A stretch of 64,000 nt of DNA from a bacterium. GTDB lineage: Bacteria > Joyebacterota > Joyebacteria > Joyebacterales > Joyebacteraceae. A model generated the notes under the pieces. That model searched no databases and was not told the DNA's origin. It worked only from the letters and a program-made list of their open reading frames with translations. The stretch spans positions 98,648-162,647 of the forward strand of contig JALGWI010000002.1 in NCBI GenBank assembly GCA_025774245.1, written 5' to 3'. This document shows positions 31,619-41,287 of this stretch, in pieces (the first letter of the stretch is position 1; each line of letters begins with the position of its first letter). The translations under genes were made by a program, and so were the position numbers.

Positions 31619-31680
31619 TGCTCTCCCCTTCTGGAGGCGGCGTCGCCCTCCCTGACGGCGGCTCCCGACCCGTCCACCGG

Positions 31681-32952
31681 CTAGGTGATCTCCTCGAGGC
31701 CGTTCATGTACGGTCGCAGCGCCTCCGGCACGACGATCGTGCCTCGGTCGGTCTGGTAGTTCTCGAGGATCGCGACGACGGTCCTCGCCATGGCGACGCC
31801 CGAGCCGTTCAGCGTGTGGACGTACCGCGCCTTCCCGCCACCGGCGGGATGGTACCGGAGACCGGCGCGCCTGGCCTGGAAGTCCTCGAAGTTGCTGCAC
31901 GAGGAGACCTCGAGCCACTGCTTCACGCCCGCCGACCAGATGTCGATGTCGTAGCACTTCGCGGCCGAGAACGAGAGGTCGCCGGTGCAGAGGACCTTCA
32001 CGCGGTACGGAAGGTCGAGCGCCTCGAGGACGGCTTCGGCGTTCGAGGTCAGCGCCTCGAGTTCGTCGTACGACGTCTCGGGCTCGACGAGCTTCACCAT
32101 CTCGACCTTGTCGAACTGGTGGACGCGCAGGAGCCCACGCGTGTCCTTCCCGTACGATCCGGCCTCGCGGCGGAAGCACGGGGTGTAGGCGACGTACTTC
32201 ACGGGCAGACGCTCGCCCTGGAGGATCTCGTCCCGGTGCAGGTTCGTCAGCGGGACCTCGCCCGTCGGGATGAGGAAGAGGTCGTCCTCGGAGCAGTGGT
32301 ACATGTCGAACTCGAGCTTCGGCAGTTGGCCCGTTCCCTCCATCGCGGCCCTGTTGGCGACGAACGGCGGCGAGACCTCGGTGTACCCGTGGCCGTTCAC
32401 GTGGAGATCGATCATGAACGCGATGAGGGCGCGCTCGAGCCGTGCTCCCGTTCCGGTGAACGCGACGAAGCCCGACCCCGCGATGCGGCTCGCGCCCTTG
32501 ATGTCCAGGATCCCGAGCGTCTCGCCGATCTCCCAGTGCGGGACCGGATCGGCCACGAGCGACCGCGGCTCTCCCCACGAGCGGACGGCGACGTTCTCGT
32601 CCTCGTCGGCGCCGACCGGCACCGACTCGTGCGGCACGTTCGGGATCGTGAGCGCTGCCGCCGTCAGGTCGACCCGGAGCGCAGCGAGTTTCTCGTCGTA
32701 CTCCTTGATCCGCCCGGAGACGTCTCGCATGCGGGCGATCTCGGCGGAGGCGTCGGCGCCCTCCTTCCTGAGCACCGCGATCTTCTCGCTCTCGACGTTC
32801 CTCTCGCGCTTGAGCGCCTCGGACTCGACGAGAAGCGCCCTCACCTCCTCGTCGATCGAAAGGAGACCACCGAGGTCGGCCTTCTCGCCCTTGTCGCGAA
32901 TCGCCTTCGCGACGAGCTCGGGGTTCGCCCGTATGAATCTCAGATCGAGCAT
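31681..32952 (-). CDS. serS: Seryl-tRNA synthetase
   Basis: MLDLRFIRANPELV; class II motifs TPCFRREAGSYGKDTRGLLRVHQFDKVEMV and LNGSGVAMARTVVAILENYQ. Confidence 0.97.
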   Translation of the reverse strand: MLDLRFIRANPELVAKAIRDKGEKADLGGLLSIDEEVRALLVESEALKRERNVESEKIAVLRKEGADASAEIARMRDVSGRIKEYDEKLAALRVDLTAAALTIPNVPHESVPVGADEDENVAVRSWGEPRSLVADPVPHWEIGETLGILDIKGASRIAGSGFVAFTGTGARLERALIAFMIDLHVNGHGYTEVSPPFVANRAAMEGTGQLPKLEFDMYHCSEDDLFLIPTGEVPLTNLHRDEILQGERLPVKYVAYTPCFRREAGSYGKDTRGLLRVHQFDKVEMVKLVEPETSYDELEALTSNAEAVLEALDLPYRVKVLCTGDLSFSAAKCYDIDIWSAGVKQWLEVSSCSNFEDFQARRAGLRYHPAGGGKARYVHTLNGSGVAMARTVVAILENYQTDRGTIVVPEALRPYMNGLEEIT

Positions 32953-32993
32953 AGACGCATCCGCCCGTCAGCGCGCCCCATCGGCTCGCACGC

Positions 32994-34160
32994 TCAGTGT
33001 GATTTGACTCTCTCCCGGGATGGTTCTCGTGCGGGTTCCCTCTCGCTCGCGCGGTCCGGGGGCGCGGGGCGGCGTCCGGCGAGGAGACGGACTTCATCCT
33101 CCGTCGGTTCGCGCAGCAGCGTCGCCGTCTCCAGAACCTGTGCGGCCTCCTCCGGCACCGGAACGCGGAAGAGCCTGAGCCCGAGGAGCGCCATGCCCCC
33201 CGCGGCCGCGAGCACCGCGAGACCGACGAGGTACGGGCGACCCATCTGGTAGAGGGCCAGGTAGACCGCGGCGCCGGTGAGCGACGCCGATATCAGGTAG
33301 ATCGTCGTTGCCGTCTGTCTCGGGGTCATACCGAGGCGCGCGAGGCGGTGCGAGCTGTGGTCCCGCCCGCCCTGCGCGACGTCGCGGCCGTCCCTGAGGC
33401 GCGAGACCGTCACGAGGAACGCGTCGAAGATCGGGTAGCCGAGCATCAGGACGGGAATCAGCAGCGACGCCGAGCCCGCCTCGGCGTAGGCCACCGCGCG
33501 GAGCGAGAGCCCGCCCACGACGTAGCCGAGGAAGAGGCTCCCGGCGTCGCCGAGGAAGATCGACGCCGGCGAGAAGTTGTATCGCAGGAAACCGAGGGTG
33601 CCGCCGGCCACCGAGATGGCCGCGATCGCCGTGTAGGTGTTCCCCTGGCCGAGCGCGAGCGTAAAGATGCCGAACGTCGCGATCGCCGCGAGTCCGGACG
33701 TGATCCCGTCCATGTTGTCGAGGAAGTTGAAGGCGTTCATGAGGCCCACCATCCAGAAGAGGGCCAGGAAGAACGCCAGGGGAGCCGGGAGCGGCAGGCC
33801 CTGCACGCCGCCGGAGAGGAGCATCACCGCCGCGGCGGCCGTCTGCCCGGTCAGCTTGACCGCCGGCCTCATGCCGTTCGCGTCGTCCGCGAGGCCGAGC
33901 ACCAGGATGATGAGACCGCCGGACATGAACCCGACGATCCTCGCGCTGTAGGGGCACTCGATCAGCGCGAGCGCCGCGGCCGCGGCCGACAGACTCGCCA
34001 GCGCAACGGCAATCCCGCCCATGAGCGGCGTGGGCCGGATGTGCACCTTGCTCTGACTGGGAAAATCGAGAAAACGCAGGCGCGTGGCCAGGCTGCGGAC
34101 CGCGGGGGTGAGGGCCAGGACCGCCAGCAAGGACAGTCCGAAAGCGCAAAGAAAGACCAT
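32994..34160 (-). CDS. MraY/WecA-family undecaprenyl-phosphate sugar-1-phosphate transferase
   Basis: KVHIRPTPLMGGIA, LGLADDANGMRPAVKL, NFLDNMDGITSG, SIFLGDAGSLFLGYVVGGLSL, GRDHSSHRLARLG. Confidence 0.92.
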   Translation of the reverse strand: MVFLCAFGLSLLAVLALTPAVRSLATRLRFLDFPSQSKVHIRPTPLMGGIAVALASLSAAAAALALIECPYSARIVGFMSGGLIILVLGLADDANGMRPAVKLTGQTAAAAVMLLSGGVQGLPLPAPLAFFLALFWMVGLMNAFNFLDNMDGITSGLAAIATFGIFTLALGQGNTYTAIAAISVAGGTLGFLRYNFSPASIFLGDAGSLFLGYVVGGLSLRAVAYAEAGSASLLIPVLMLGYPIFDAFLVTVSRLRDGRDVAQGGRDHSSHRLARLGMTPRQTATTIYLISASLTGAAVYLALYQMGRPYLVGLAVLAAAGGMALLGLRLFRVPVPEEAAQVLETATLLREPTEDEVRLLAGRRPAPPDRASEREPAREPSRERVKSH

Positions 34161-34303
34161 GACAGTTCCCTGTCCTACTCGTCCCGTGACGCGGGAATCA
34201 CTCCGAACAGTAACACAGCTGTCAAGCTCTTTCCCTGGCGTTCACCTCCCCCCGAGACGTGCGGCCTCTCGCCGGGGATCGGGGCGGCCCCGGCGCAGCG
34301 CTC

Positions 34304-35263
34304 CTACTTCTTGAAGTCCGCGACGACGCGCTCCAGGAGCTCCTGGAGGCTCACCTGCGGCTCGTAGCCGATGGTCTGTTTGATCTTCGTGAGGTCCGGT
34401 ACCCTCCGCCTCATGTCCTCGAACCCTTGCTCGTAGGCCTTCTCGTACGGTATGTAATCGATCGGTGACCCGCTCGCCGTGAGCTCCTTGACCCTGTTGG
34501 CGAGATCCTCGATCGAAGCCTCCTCGTCGCTGCCGAGGTTGAAGACCTCACCGTTCGCCGACGGCTCTTCGACGAGGCCCAGCACGCCGCGGACGACGTC
34601 GGAGACGTCGCAGAAACAGCGGGTCTGCTTCCCGTCGCCGTAGATCGTGATCGGGTGATCCAGGAGGGCCTGCTTGACGAACCTCGGGATCACCATGCCG
34701 TACTGGCCCGTCTGCCGGGTGCCGCACGTGTTGAAGCACCGGACGATGATGACCGGAAGCTTCTTCTCGCGGTGGTACGCGAGGGAGAGGAACTCGTCGA
34801 TCGCCTTCGAGGCCGAGTAGCCCCAGCGCGAGATCGTCGTCGCGCCCAGGATCCGGTCGTCGGTCTCCTTGCAGGGCTGGGAGTTGGCCTTCCCGTAGAT
34901 CTCCGACGTGGAGAAGACGACGACCATCTTCTTCCCCTCGTTGGCCTGCTGGAGGACGAGCTCGGTGCCCTTGATGTTGGTCTCGAGGGACTTCAAGGGA
35001 TTGTCGATGATGTAGGCGACGCCCACGGCCGCGGCAAGGTGGAAGACCACGTCGACCTTGGCCGTCGTCTCGGCCACGACGCGCTCGTCCAGAATCGTGT
35101 CGATCGTGTAGTGGAACTTCGGGTGGCTCTCGAGATGAGCGATGTTCTCGAACCGGCCGGTGGAGAGATCGTCGATGACCCAGACCTCGTCGCCTCGCGA
35201 CAGCAGGGCCTCCACCAGATGCGATCCTATGAACCCGGCCCCGCCAGTGACGAGTGTCTTCAT
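34304..35263 (-). CDS. NAD-dependent nucleotide-sugar epimerase/dehydratase
   Basis: MKTLVTGGAGFIGSHLVEALLSRGDEV; YSASKAID variant of YxxxK; RCFNTCGTRQTGQYGMVIPRFVKQAL. Confidence 0.92.
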   Translation of the reverse strand: MKTLVTGGAGFIGSHLVEALLSRGDEVWVIDDLSTGRFENIAHLESHPKFHYTIDTILDERVVAETTAKVDVVFHLAAAVGVAYIIDNPLKSLETNIKGTELVLQQANEGKKMVVVFSTSEIYGKANSQPCKETDDRILGATTISRWGYSASKAIDEFLSLAYHREKKLPVIIVRCFNTCGTRQTGQYGMVIPRFVKQALLDHPITIYGDGKQTRCFCDVSDVVRGVLGLVEEPSANGEVFNLGSDEEASIEDLANRVKELTASGSPIDYIPYEKAYEQGFEDMRRRVPDLTKIKQTIGYEPQVSLQELLERVVADFKK

Positions 35264-35592
35264 CCGACCTATGCCTTTCCGACCGCGCACGGCTCACAGA
35301 AGAACAGACGCAAGCTCGGGCTGTTCGATTCAACCGTAGACACACAGTATAGGGACCGGTTCGACCGTTGGCAACATGAAAGAGCCCGGCCGCCGCTCGA
35401 CCAGGGCGGGCGCGTCCCCACCCGTGCAAGCGCCATGCCGCGCTCGGTGTGACGGGCAAAAACCCTTCTGCCGTGGGAAGTTACGAGGTACCGCAAAGGG
35501 CTTTTCGGTTGACCGCCGCCCGTGGGGTGGCATACCATCGGGCCGTCGGGATCCCGGTCTTCCCCGACGCCTCCGGAAGGGGCTCGCGCGAC

Positions 35593-36810
35593 ATGAAGAT
35601 CCTCTACATCACGCAGGGATTCCCCGAGCGGCGGATGATCGGCGGTCAGATTTCGAGCTTCTACCGGATCGTGCAGCTCACGAGGGCCGGCCACGAGGTC
35701 ACCGCACTCTGCCTGGTCCCCCGCGGCGACACCGAGACCGACCCGGCCGAGCTTTCGGAGATCGCCCGGATCGTCGCCGTGCGCGATGTCCCCGACGCGT
35801 CGGTCCCGAGGTACCTGGCGAACCTCTTCGACCCGCTCCCCTGGCCGATCCGTAGATACGCGTCGCGTGCCGCCGACCGGGCGGTGCGGGAGCTCCTCGA
35901 CGCAGAGACCTTCGACCTCGTCATCGCGAACAGCATACACGCCGCGACGAGGCTCGCGACCGTCCGGGCGCACACGTCAGCGCCGTGCGTCCTGTTCGCC
36001 CCGAACGTCCAGTCGACCATCATGGAGCTCTACTGGCGCCACCTGCCGGGCCCGGCGGCCCGGCTCTACGGCCGCATCCAGTGGCGGAAGATGGTCGCGT
36101 TCGAGCGCGGCCTCGCTCCTCGCTTCGACCGCGTGTTCGTCTACACCGAGACCGATCGATCGGGGCTCCTCGACCTCGCGCCAGATGCGAAGGTCGAGAT
36201 CGTCCCGATCGCCCTCGACGTCGCCGCCCTCGCGGAGGGCGACGAGGCCGAGGAGTTCGACATGCTCTTCATCGGCTACCTCGGCTGGGCCCCGAACCTC
36301 GACAGCCTCGCGTGGTTCATGGACGACATCGCGCCCAGGATCCGGCGCCTGCGACCCGGGACCGACCTGGCCGTGGTCGGGGCCGGCGCCCCGCCCTGGG
36401 TCGGCGCGCTCGACGACGAGAGCCCATACACGCGCGTCCACGGCAGGGTCGAAGACGCGACGCCCTTCTTCAAGCGCGCTCGCGTACTCGTCGTCCCGCT
36501 CCGCATCGGGAGCGGCGTTCGGGTGAAGATCGTGCAGGCGATGGCCGTCGGGTGCGCGGTGGTGACGACGTCGAAGGGCTGCGAGGGTCTCGAGGTCGAG
36601 AACGGCACGCACCTGCTCGTCGCCGACAGGCCGGACGAGTTCGCGGAGGCCGTCGTGCGGGTCCTCGGGTCCGGCGCCGAGCGGCGCGCGCTCGGCGAGA
36701 AGGCGCGGGAGCTCGCGGCCGCGAAGCACGACGCGCTCGCCGACAGGCCTCCCCTCGTCGAGGCCTGTGAACGGATCGTGCGCGAACGGGAGGCGAGAAC
36801 GCCCGCATGA
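35593..36810 (+). CDS. Glycosyltransferase (GT4-like)
   Basis: MKILYITQGFPERRMIGGQ...; C-terminal VVPLRIGSGVRVKIVQAMAVGCAVVTTSKGCEGLEV. Confidence 0.9.
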   Translation: MKILYITQGFPERRMIGGQISSFYRIVQLTRAGHEVTALCLVPRGDTETDPAELSEIARIVAVRDVPDASVPRYLANLFDPLPWPIRRYASRAADRAVRELLDAETFDLVIANSIHAATRLATVRAHTSAPCVLFAPNVQSTIMELYWRHLPGPAARLYGRIQWRKMVAFERGLAPRFDRVFVYTETDRSGLLDLAPDAKVEIVPIALDVAALAEGDEAEEFDMLFIGYLGWAPNLDSLAWFMDDIAPRIRRLRPGTDLAVVGAGAPPWVGALDDESPYTRVHGRVEDATPFFKRARVLVVPLRIGSGVRVKIVQAMAVGCAVVTTSKGCEGLEVENGTHLLVADRPDEFAEAVVRVLGSGAERRALGEKARELAAAKHDALADRPPLVEACERIVREREARTPA

Positions 36811-38351
36811 GCGCTGAAGAGTCACGCCCCGACCGGAGCCCGCACCCGCCGTCGAAGCGGTACTTCGAGAGCTACGTGTGGAACACCATCGCCAGGGTCG
36901 GCGACTTCGGGCTGGCCTACCTCTTCTCGGTGCTCCTGGCCCGCATGCTCGACACCGAGGGGTACGGGAGCTACGCGTCGGTGCTCAGCATCGCCACGCT
37001 CGTGCTCGTCCTCTCGTCCGTCGGGATCGACAAAACCCTCAACAGATACCTCGGCGCCGCGTCGGCCTCGCCGGACGGGGGGCTCGAGATTCCGCCGCTC
37101 CTGCGCTCCCTTCTCCTCGCCAGGACGATCCTCGTCAGTGTCCTCACCGTCGCGGTCTTTCTCGGGAGAGGATGGATCTCCCAGTGGTTCGGGAACGAAG
37201 CGCTCGCGCCGATCCTCGCCGTGACGGTGCTCTATCTCGTGACGCAGAGCCTCGTCACGTTCGCCTCGAGCGTTCTGACGAGTTTCCTCAGGACCAGGAT
37301 CGTCGGGATCTACACGTTCGTCTTCCGCGCGGCGAACCTCCTCCTCGCGTACGTCCTCCTCAGGAGGGACGCCGGGGTTCGCGAGATCATGCTCCTGATC
37401 GGCGTGACGAGCGCGGTTCTCCTCATCGCGTACATCACCCGCACCGCGCACTACTTCCGCGGCCCGTCGAGCGTCGTTTCGATCCGCCCCGTGCTCGCGT
37501 TCGCCGCGCACGCCTCGATCCTCGGAGCGGTGAGCTTCGGGCTCGGGCGATCGTCGGACGTGATCCTCCTGAACGCGATCCGCCACAGCCAGACGGAGGT
37601 CGCGCTCTACGACGTCGCGTATTCGCTCGCGCGAACCGTCGCGGCCGCGTTCACGATCGGCCTCTTCGGCATTGCGCTCACGCTCTTCGCGAAGCGACAC
37701 CGGTCGCGTCCGGAGACGGTCGGGACCCTCTGGCGGTCGGTCGTCGTCCTCACAAGCGTCGCCGTCGTACCGACGGTGCTCTTTCTCATCGTCAACGCGA
37801 AGGCGTGCGTGCTCGCCATCTACGGACCGCGCTACGCCGACGCGGCGCTCCTCCTGCAGGCCTTCGCCGTGCCCATGACCGTCGGCTGGCTCTTCGGAGG
37901 CGAGACGAGCGCGACGGCGCTTCAGTCGACCGACCACATCGCCAGGCTGGTCCGGATCCGCGTCGTGGCGGGGATCGCGAACGTCGTCCTCAACATGTTC
38001 CTCATCCGCGCGTGGGGACCGCTCGGGGCGCTCCTCGGAACGGGCATCGTCGGCGGGACCGCGTTCGTCCTGGAGGCCGCGACCGCGAGACGCTCGCTCG
38101 GGGTTCCGTTCCCGCTCCGGCACATCGCCGGAACGCTCGCGGCCCTCGCCGTGGCGCTCGTTCCGTCGATCCTCGCGAGGCCGTCGGGCTGGGGCGAGCT
38201 CGCCCTGCACGCGGCCGCCTTCGGCGCGATCTACCTGGGGGTCCTGGCGGTACTGAGGCCGCTCCCCCCGCTCGACGACGGGCTCGTGGCGGCGCTCCCC
38301 GCGCCGGCGGGCCGCTTCCTGTCGCGCCTGGGGGCGAGGGCTGCTTCCTGA
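36807..38351 (+). CDS. Polysaccharide flippase (Wzx/MATE-like)
   Basis: SYVWNTIARVGDFGLAYLFSVLLARMLDTEGYGSYASVLS plus many TM helices; ATGA overlap with upstream GT. Confidence 0.88.
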   Translation: MSAEESRPDRSPHPPSKRYFESYVWNTIARVGDFGLAYLFSVLLARMLDTEGYGSYASVLSIATLVLVLSSVGIDKTLNRYLGAASASPDGGLEIPPLLRSLLLARTILVSVLTVAVFLGRGWISQWFGNEALAPILAVTVLYLVTQSLVTFASSVLTSFLRTRIVGIYTFVFRAANLLLAYVLLRRDAGVREIMLLIGVTSAVLLIAYITRTAHYFRGPSSVVSIRPVLAFAAHASILGAVSFGLGRSSDVILLNAIRHSQTEVALYDVAYSLARTVAAAFTIGLFGIALTLFAKRHRSRPETVGTLWRSVVVLTSVAVVPTVLFLIVNAKACVLAIYGPRYADAALLLQAFAVPMTVGWLFGGETSATALQSTDHIARLVRIRVVAGIANVVLNMFLIRAWGPLGALLGTGIVGGTAFVLEAATARRSLGVPFPLRHIAGTLAALAVALVPSILARPSGWGELALHAAAFGAIYLGVLAVLRPLPPLDDGLVAALPAPAGRFLSRLGARAAS

Positions 38352-38498
38352 CGCCGGTGAGGCTCGGGTCGGCGGGTGCACTTCGGATCACGGGAATCCA
38401 GCTGGAAACGAAGACGACGCGGGCGCTCCGTAGGGAGCGCCTGCTTCCGTTCACGGCGGGCCGATCGTCCGCCGCTGCGTCTCGTGCTACGTCCGGTG

Positions 38499-40043
38499 CT
38501 ACGTGGGGGCGTCGCCGCCGCCGTCCGGCGCGGACGGGGCGGAGGCGCGGTCCGGCGCCGCTTCGCGGCGCGGCGCGGCGTCGCGAAGCAGGAAGGCCTG
38601 CGCAACACCGACGATGAGGACGATGACGAGCATCGAGGCCCGTTCGTAGTACTGCGGATACGTGACCGAGAGCGGGATGAACGCGAGGAGGAGGCTCAGG
38701 CCGCCGGCCATGGCCGCGCGCTCGTACGGGCCGCGCGCCCGGCGCATCGCGCGCCAAGTCACTCCGACGCCCGTGAGATACCAGGCGAAGAAGAAGATCG
38801 TGCCGGCGATCCCGAGCTTGAACAGGAGGAAGAGATACGCGTTGTGCGCGAACGTGCGCGTCACCACGTACCCGTGGATGGGCGACATGTAGGAGGCGTG
38901 CGCCCCGAGGCCGTGGCCGATGATGGGGCTTCCCGGAACGCGCTCGAGCCACGCGGACGACTCCGCACCCCGCTCGAGCATCGAGAGGGCCCGGAGCGGT
39001 GCCCCGATCGTCGATGCCCGCTCCGAGAGCGACGAGACGACCTCGATCATCTTGCTCCCGAAGGCCGCGAAGCCGATGCCGGCGAAGAGCAGGACGAGAA
39101 GCGCGACGAACGCCAGCGCCCTGCCGGGACGTCGCTCAGAGAACACGAAGACGAGGAGGAGGGCGAGAACGGCCGCGACCCAGTAGCTGCGGCTCAGGGA
39201 GACGGCGAGCGTGAGCGCGCCGACGAGGCCGACGAGCATCGAGAGCGCGAGCGCGCGCTTCGACCTCGCGTGCAGGAAGAAGGCGAACGCCACGACGAAC
39301 GTCGACGTCGCGAAGATCTCGTGGAACGGCACCCTCATGTACCTGACCTGCTGGAGCGTCGCGGCCGCGACGGCCTCCTGGTACCAGAAGATAGCGACGA
39401 ACGCGTGGAACCCGATCACGAGGAGGAAGCAGGTCAGGAGCGTGACCGCGTCGCGCTTCGTCCTGACGACGCCGGCGACCGGGAAGAAGAGAAGGAGGTA
39501 CGAGAACCGGATGAAGTCGCGGAACCACCACTCCGCCTCACCCTTGAACAGGAGCGTCTGCACGATCGAGACGAGGCAGAACGCCAGGAAGAGGAGTATC
39601 GTGCGTCCGAGGCGGGAGCGCAGGACGTGCCCTCCGTCGACCGAGGAGCCGCGCCGCAGGAACCAGCCCGCCACCGTCGCGAAGAAGAGCCCCGCGTAGG
39701 CGATCTCCTCGAGGATGATGCCCTCCGTGCCCTGGAGGACGCGCACCTGGACGAGGATGACGAGAGCGAGACCGGACATCGTGTTCCGGAAGGAGACCAC
39801 GAAGGCGACGACGTAGAGGATGGCCGCGAGGAGCCCCAGCGGCTCACGGGATCCGACGACGGAGATCCACACCTGCGCGGCCACGAGGGCCGCGGCCGCC
39901 GCGATGACGCCGGCCACCGGCCAGGAGCGCCACGGCCGCTCGCCGTCGATCCGCCACCGGCCTCCGGCCGCGGCGTCGGGGAATGCTGTTGGGGATCGCA
40001 TGGGTGACTGCTCGTGTGCTCCCCGGGCTCGACGGCCCGTCAC
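38499..40043 (-). CDS. O-antigen ligase/polymerase-like membrane protein
   Basis: Poly-TM with GSPIIGHGLGAHASYMSPIHGYVVTRTFAHNAYLFLLFKLGIAG, characteristic of the O-antigen ligase fold; start could be 40001. Confidence 0.8.
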   Translation of the reverse strand: MTGRRARGAHEQSPMRSPTAFPDAAAGGRWRIDGERPWRSWPVAGVIAAAAALVAAQVWISVVGSREPLGLLAAILYVVAFVVSFRNTMSGLALVILVQVRVLQGTEGIILEEIAYAGLFFATVAGWFLRRGSSVDGGHVLRSRLGRTILLFLAFCLVSIVQTLLFKGEAEWWFRDFIRFSYLLLFFPVAGVVRTKRDAVTLLTCFLLVIGFHAFVAIFWYQEAVAAATLQQVRYMRVPFHEIFATSTFVVAFAFFLHARSKRALALSMLVGLVGALTLAVSLSRSYWVAAVLALLLVFVFSERRPGRALAFVALLVLLFAGIGFAAFGSKMIEVVSSLSERASTIGAPLRALSMLERGAESSAWLERVPGSPIIGHGLGAHASYMSPIHGYVVTRTFAHNAYLFLLFKLGIAGTIFFFAWYLTGVGVTWRAMRRARGPYERAAMAGGLSLLLAFIPLSVTYPQYYERASMLVIVLIVGVAQAFLLRDAAPRREAAPDRASAPSAPDGGGDAPT

Positions 40044-41263
40044 GCGTCGTGCGACGGAGGACCGGAGCCGCGGCCACGCATTCGGGCAACGTCGCCGCGA
40101 AACGCCGCGATGGCGGCGTCGAGAGTCCGCCGCGTCGGATTCGACTGGTCGGAGGTCGACAGGAACTCGAGGAAGAAGGCCATCGCCGAACCGACGATGA
40201 GGCCGATCAGGGCGGCGACGATCACCATGACGGTCCGCCGTGGCCTGCTCTTGCGTTCTGGCGGAGCTGGCTCGTCGAGGATCTGGACGGTCGGAGTGTC
40301 CCTCGCCTCCTGGAGCTTCGCGGCCTCCAGCTCCTGAACCAGGAAGAGGTAGACGTTGCTCAGGACCTCTACGTCCCGGTAGAGCCTCGCGTACTCCAGC
40401 GCGAGGTCCGGCAGCGAGACGAGCGGCGCGAAGGTGCTACGCCCGTCCGCCTCCTCGCCCCCCACACCGGTCCGCATGGCCTCGATCGCCTCACGGTACT
40501 CGCGGAGCTCGGTCTTCAGCCTCGTCACCTCGGGATGGCCCTCCGTCGCGTAGCTCCTGACGATCCCGAGCTTGATCTCCGTCTGCGCGGCGCGCGCCTC
40601 GAGCTCGGCGAGAGCAGCGATACTCGCCGTCGCCTGTTCGTCCATCCTGATGCTGCCGTGGTCCTCCTGGAAGTTCGCAAGGAGCACCTCGGCGTTCGAG
40701 AGGTTCTCCATCGTCTTCTCGATACGGCCCTCCACGAACTCCCGCGCCCTCTTCCCTGCCGTCGACCGGGCCTGCAGGTTGTAGCGCTCGAGCGCGTTGA
40801 TGTAGGACCACACCATGTTCGCCGCGCGGCCGGGATCGCGGGCCTCCACCTCGATCGTCAGGACGCTGTTCTCGTCCATGGTGACGTCGGTGTGCTTGCT
40901 CAGCGCCTCGATCGTCTCGTCGATCGTCTCGGTCCGGTAGACCTCCTCGAGGTCGTTGTCGACAATCACGTCCTCGGCGATCGTGCGGCTCAAGAGGATG
41001 CCGAGCACGACCTCGGAGGAACCCGACATGCCCGGGATCCGAAGCAGCGGGAGCGCCGTCTCGACGAGCGACATGATCCCCAGATCGGCGGCGCCTGCCT
41101 GGGACGGCAGGATCGACCCCGTCGAGGTGTACCACTTCGGAACGATGAGCGAGACGACCGCCGTCACGACGGCGATCACGATCACGTTCAGCGCGACGAC
41201 ACGCCGCCACCTGATGAGAACGGAGACGTAGTCGGCGATGGGCTTCGTGTCTCGTTCGGGCAT
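40040..41263 (-). CDS. Wzz/GumC-like polysaccharide chain-length determinant
   Basis: Two TM helices flanking coiled-coil; KPIADYVSVLIRWRRVVALNVIVIAVVTAVVSLIVPKWYTSTGSILP and P-rich C-terminal TM DEPAPPERKSRPRRTVMVIVAALIGLIVG. Confidence 0.9.
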   Translation of the reverse strand: MPERDTKPIADYVSVLIRWRRVVALNVIVIAVVTAVVSLIVPKWYTSTGSILPSQAGAADLGIMSLVETALPLLRIPGMSGSSEVVLGILLSRTIAEDVIVDNDLEEVYRTETIDETIEALSKHTDVTMDENSVLTIEVEARDPGRAANMVWSYINALERYNLQARSTAGKRAREFVEGRIEKTMENLSNAEVLLANFQEDHGSIRMDEQATASIAALAELEARAAQTEIKLGIVRSYATEGHPEVTRLKTELREYREAIEAMRTGVGGEEADGRSTFAPLVSLPDLALEYARLYRDVEVLSNVYLFLVQELEAAKLQEARDTPTVQILDEPAPPERKSRPRRTVMVIVAALIGLIVGSAMAFFLEFLSTSDQSNPTRRTLDAAIAAFRGDVARMRGRGSGPPSHDA

Positions 41264-41287
41264 CCCGGTCCTTCCCGAGTGATGCGG

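Noticed and set aside
27143-31684. 1513-aa plus-strand ORF
   Set aside because: Antisense to rimI, tsaB, tsaE, porX and the histidine kinase; low-complexity Arg/Leu/Glu composition typical of spurious frames in high-GC DNA.
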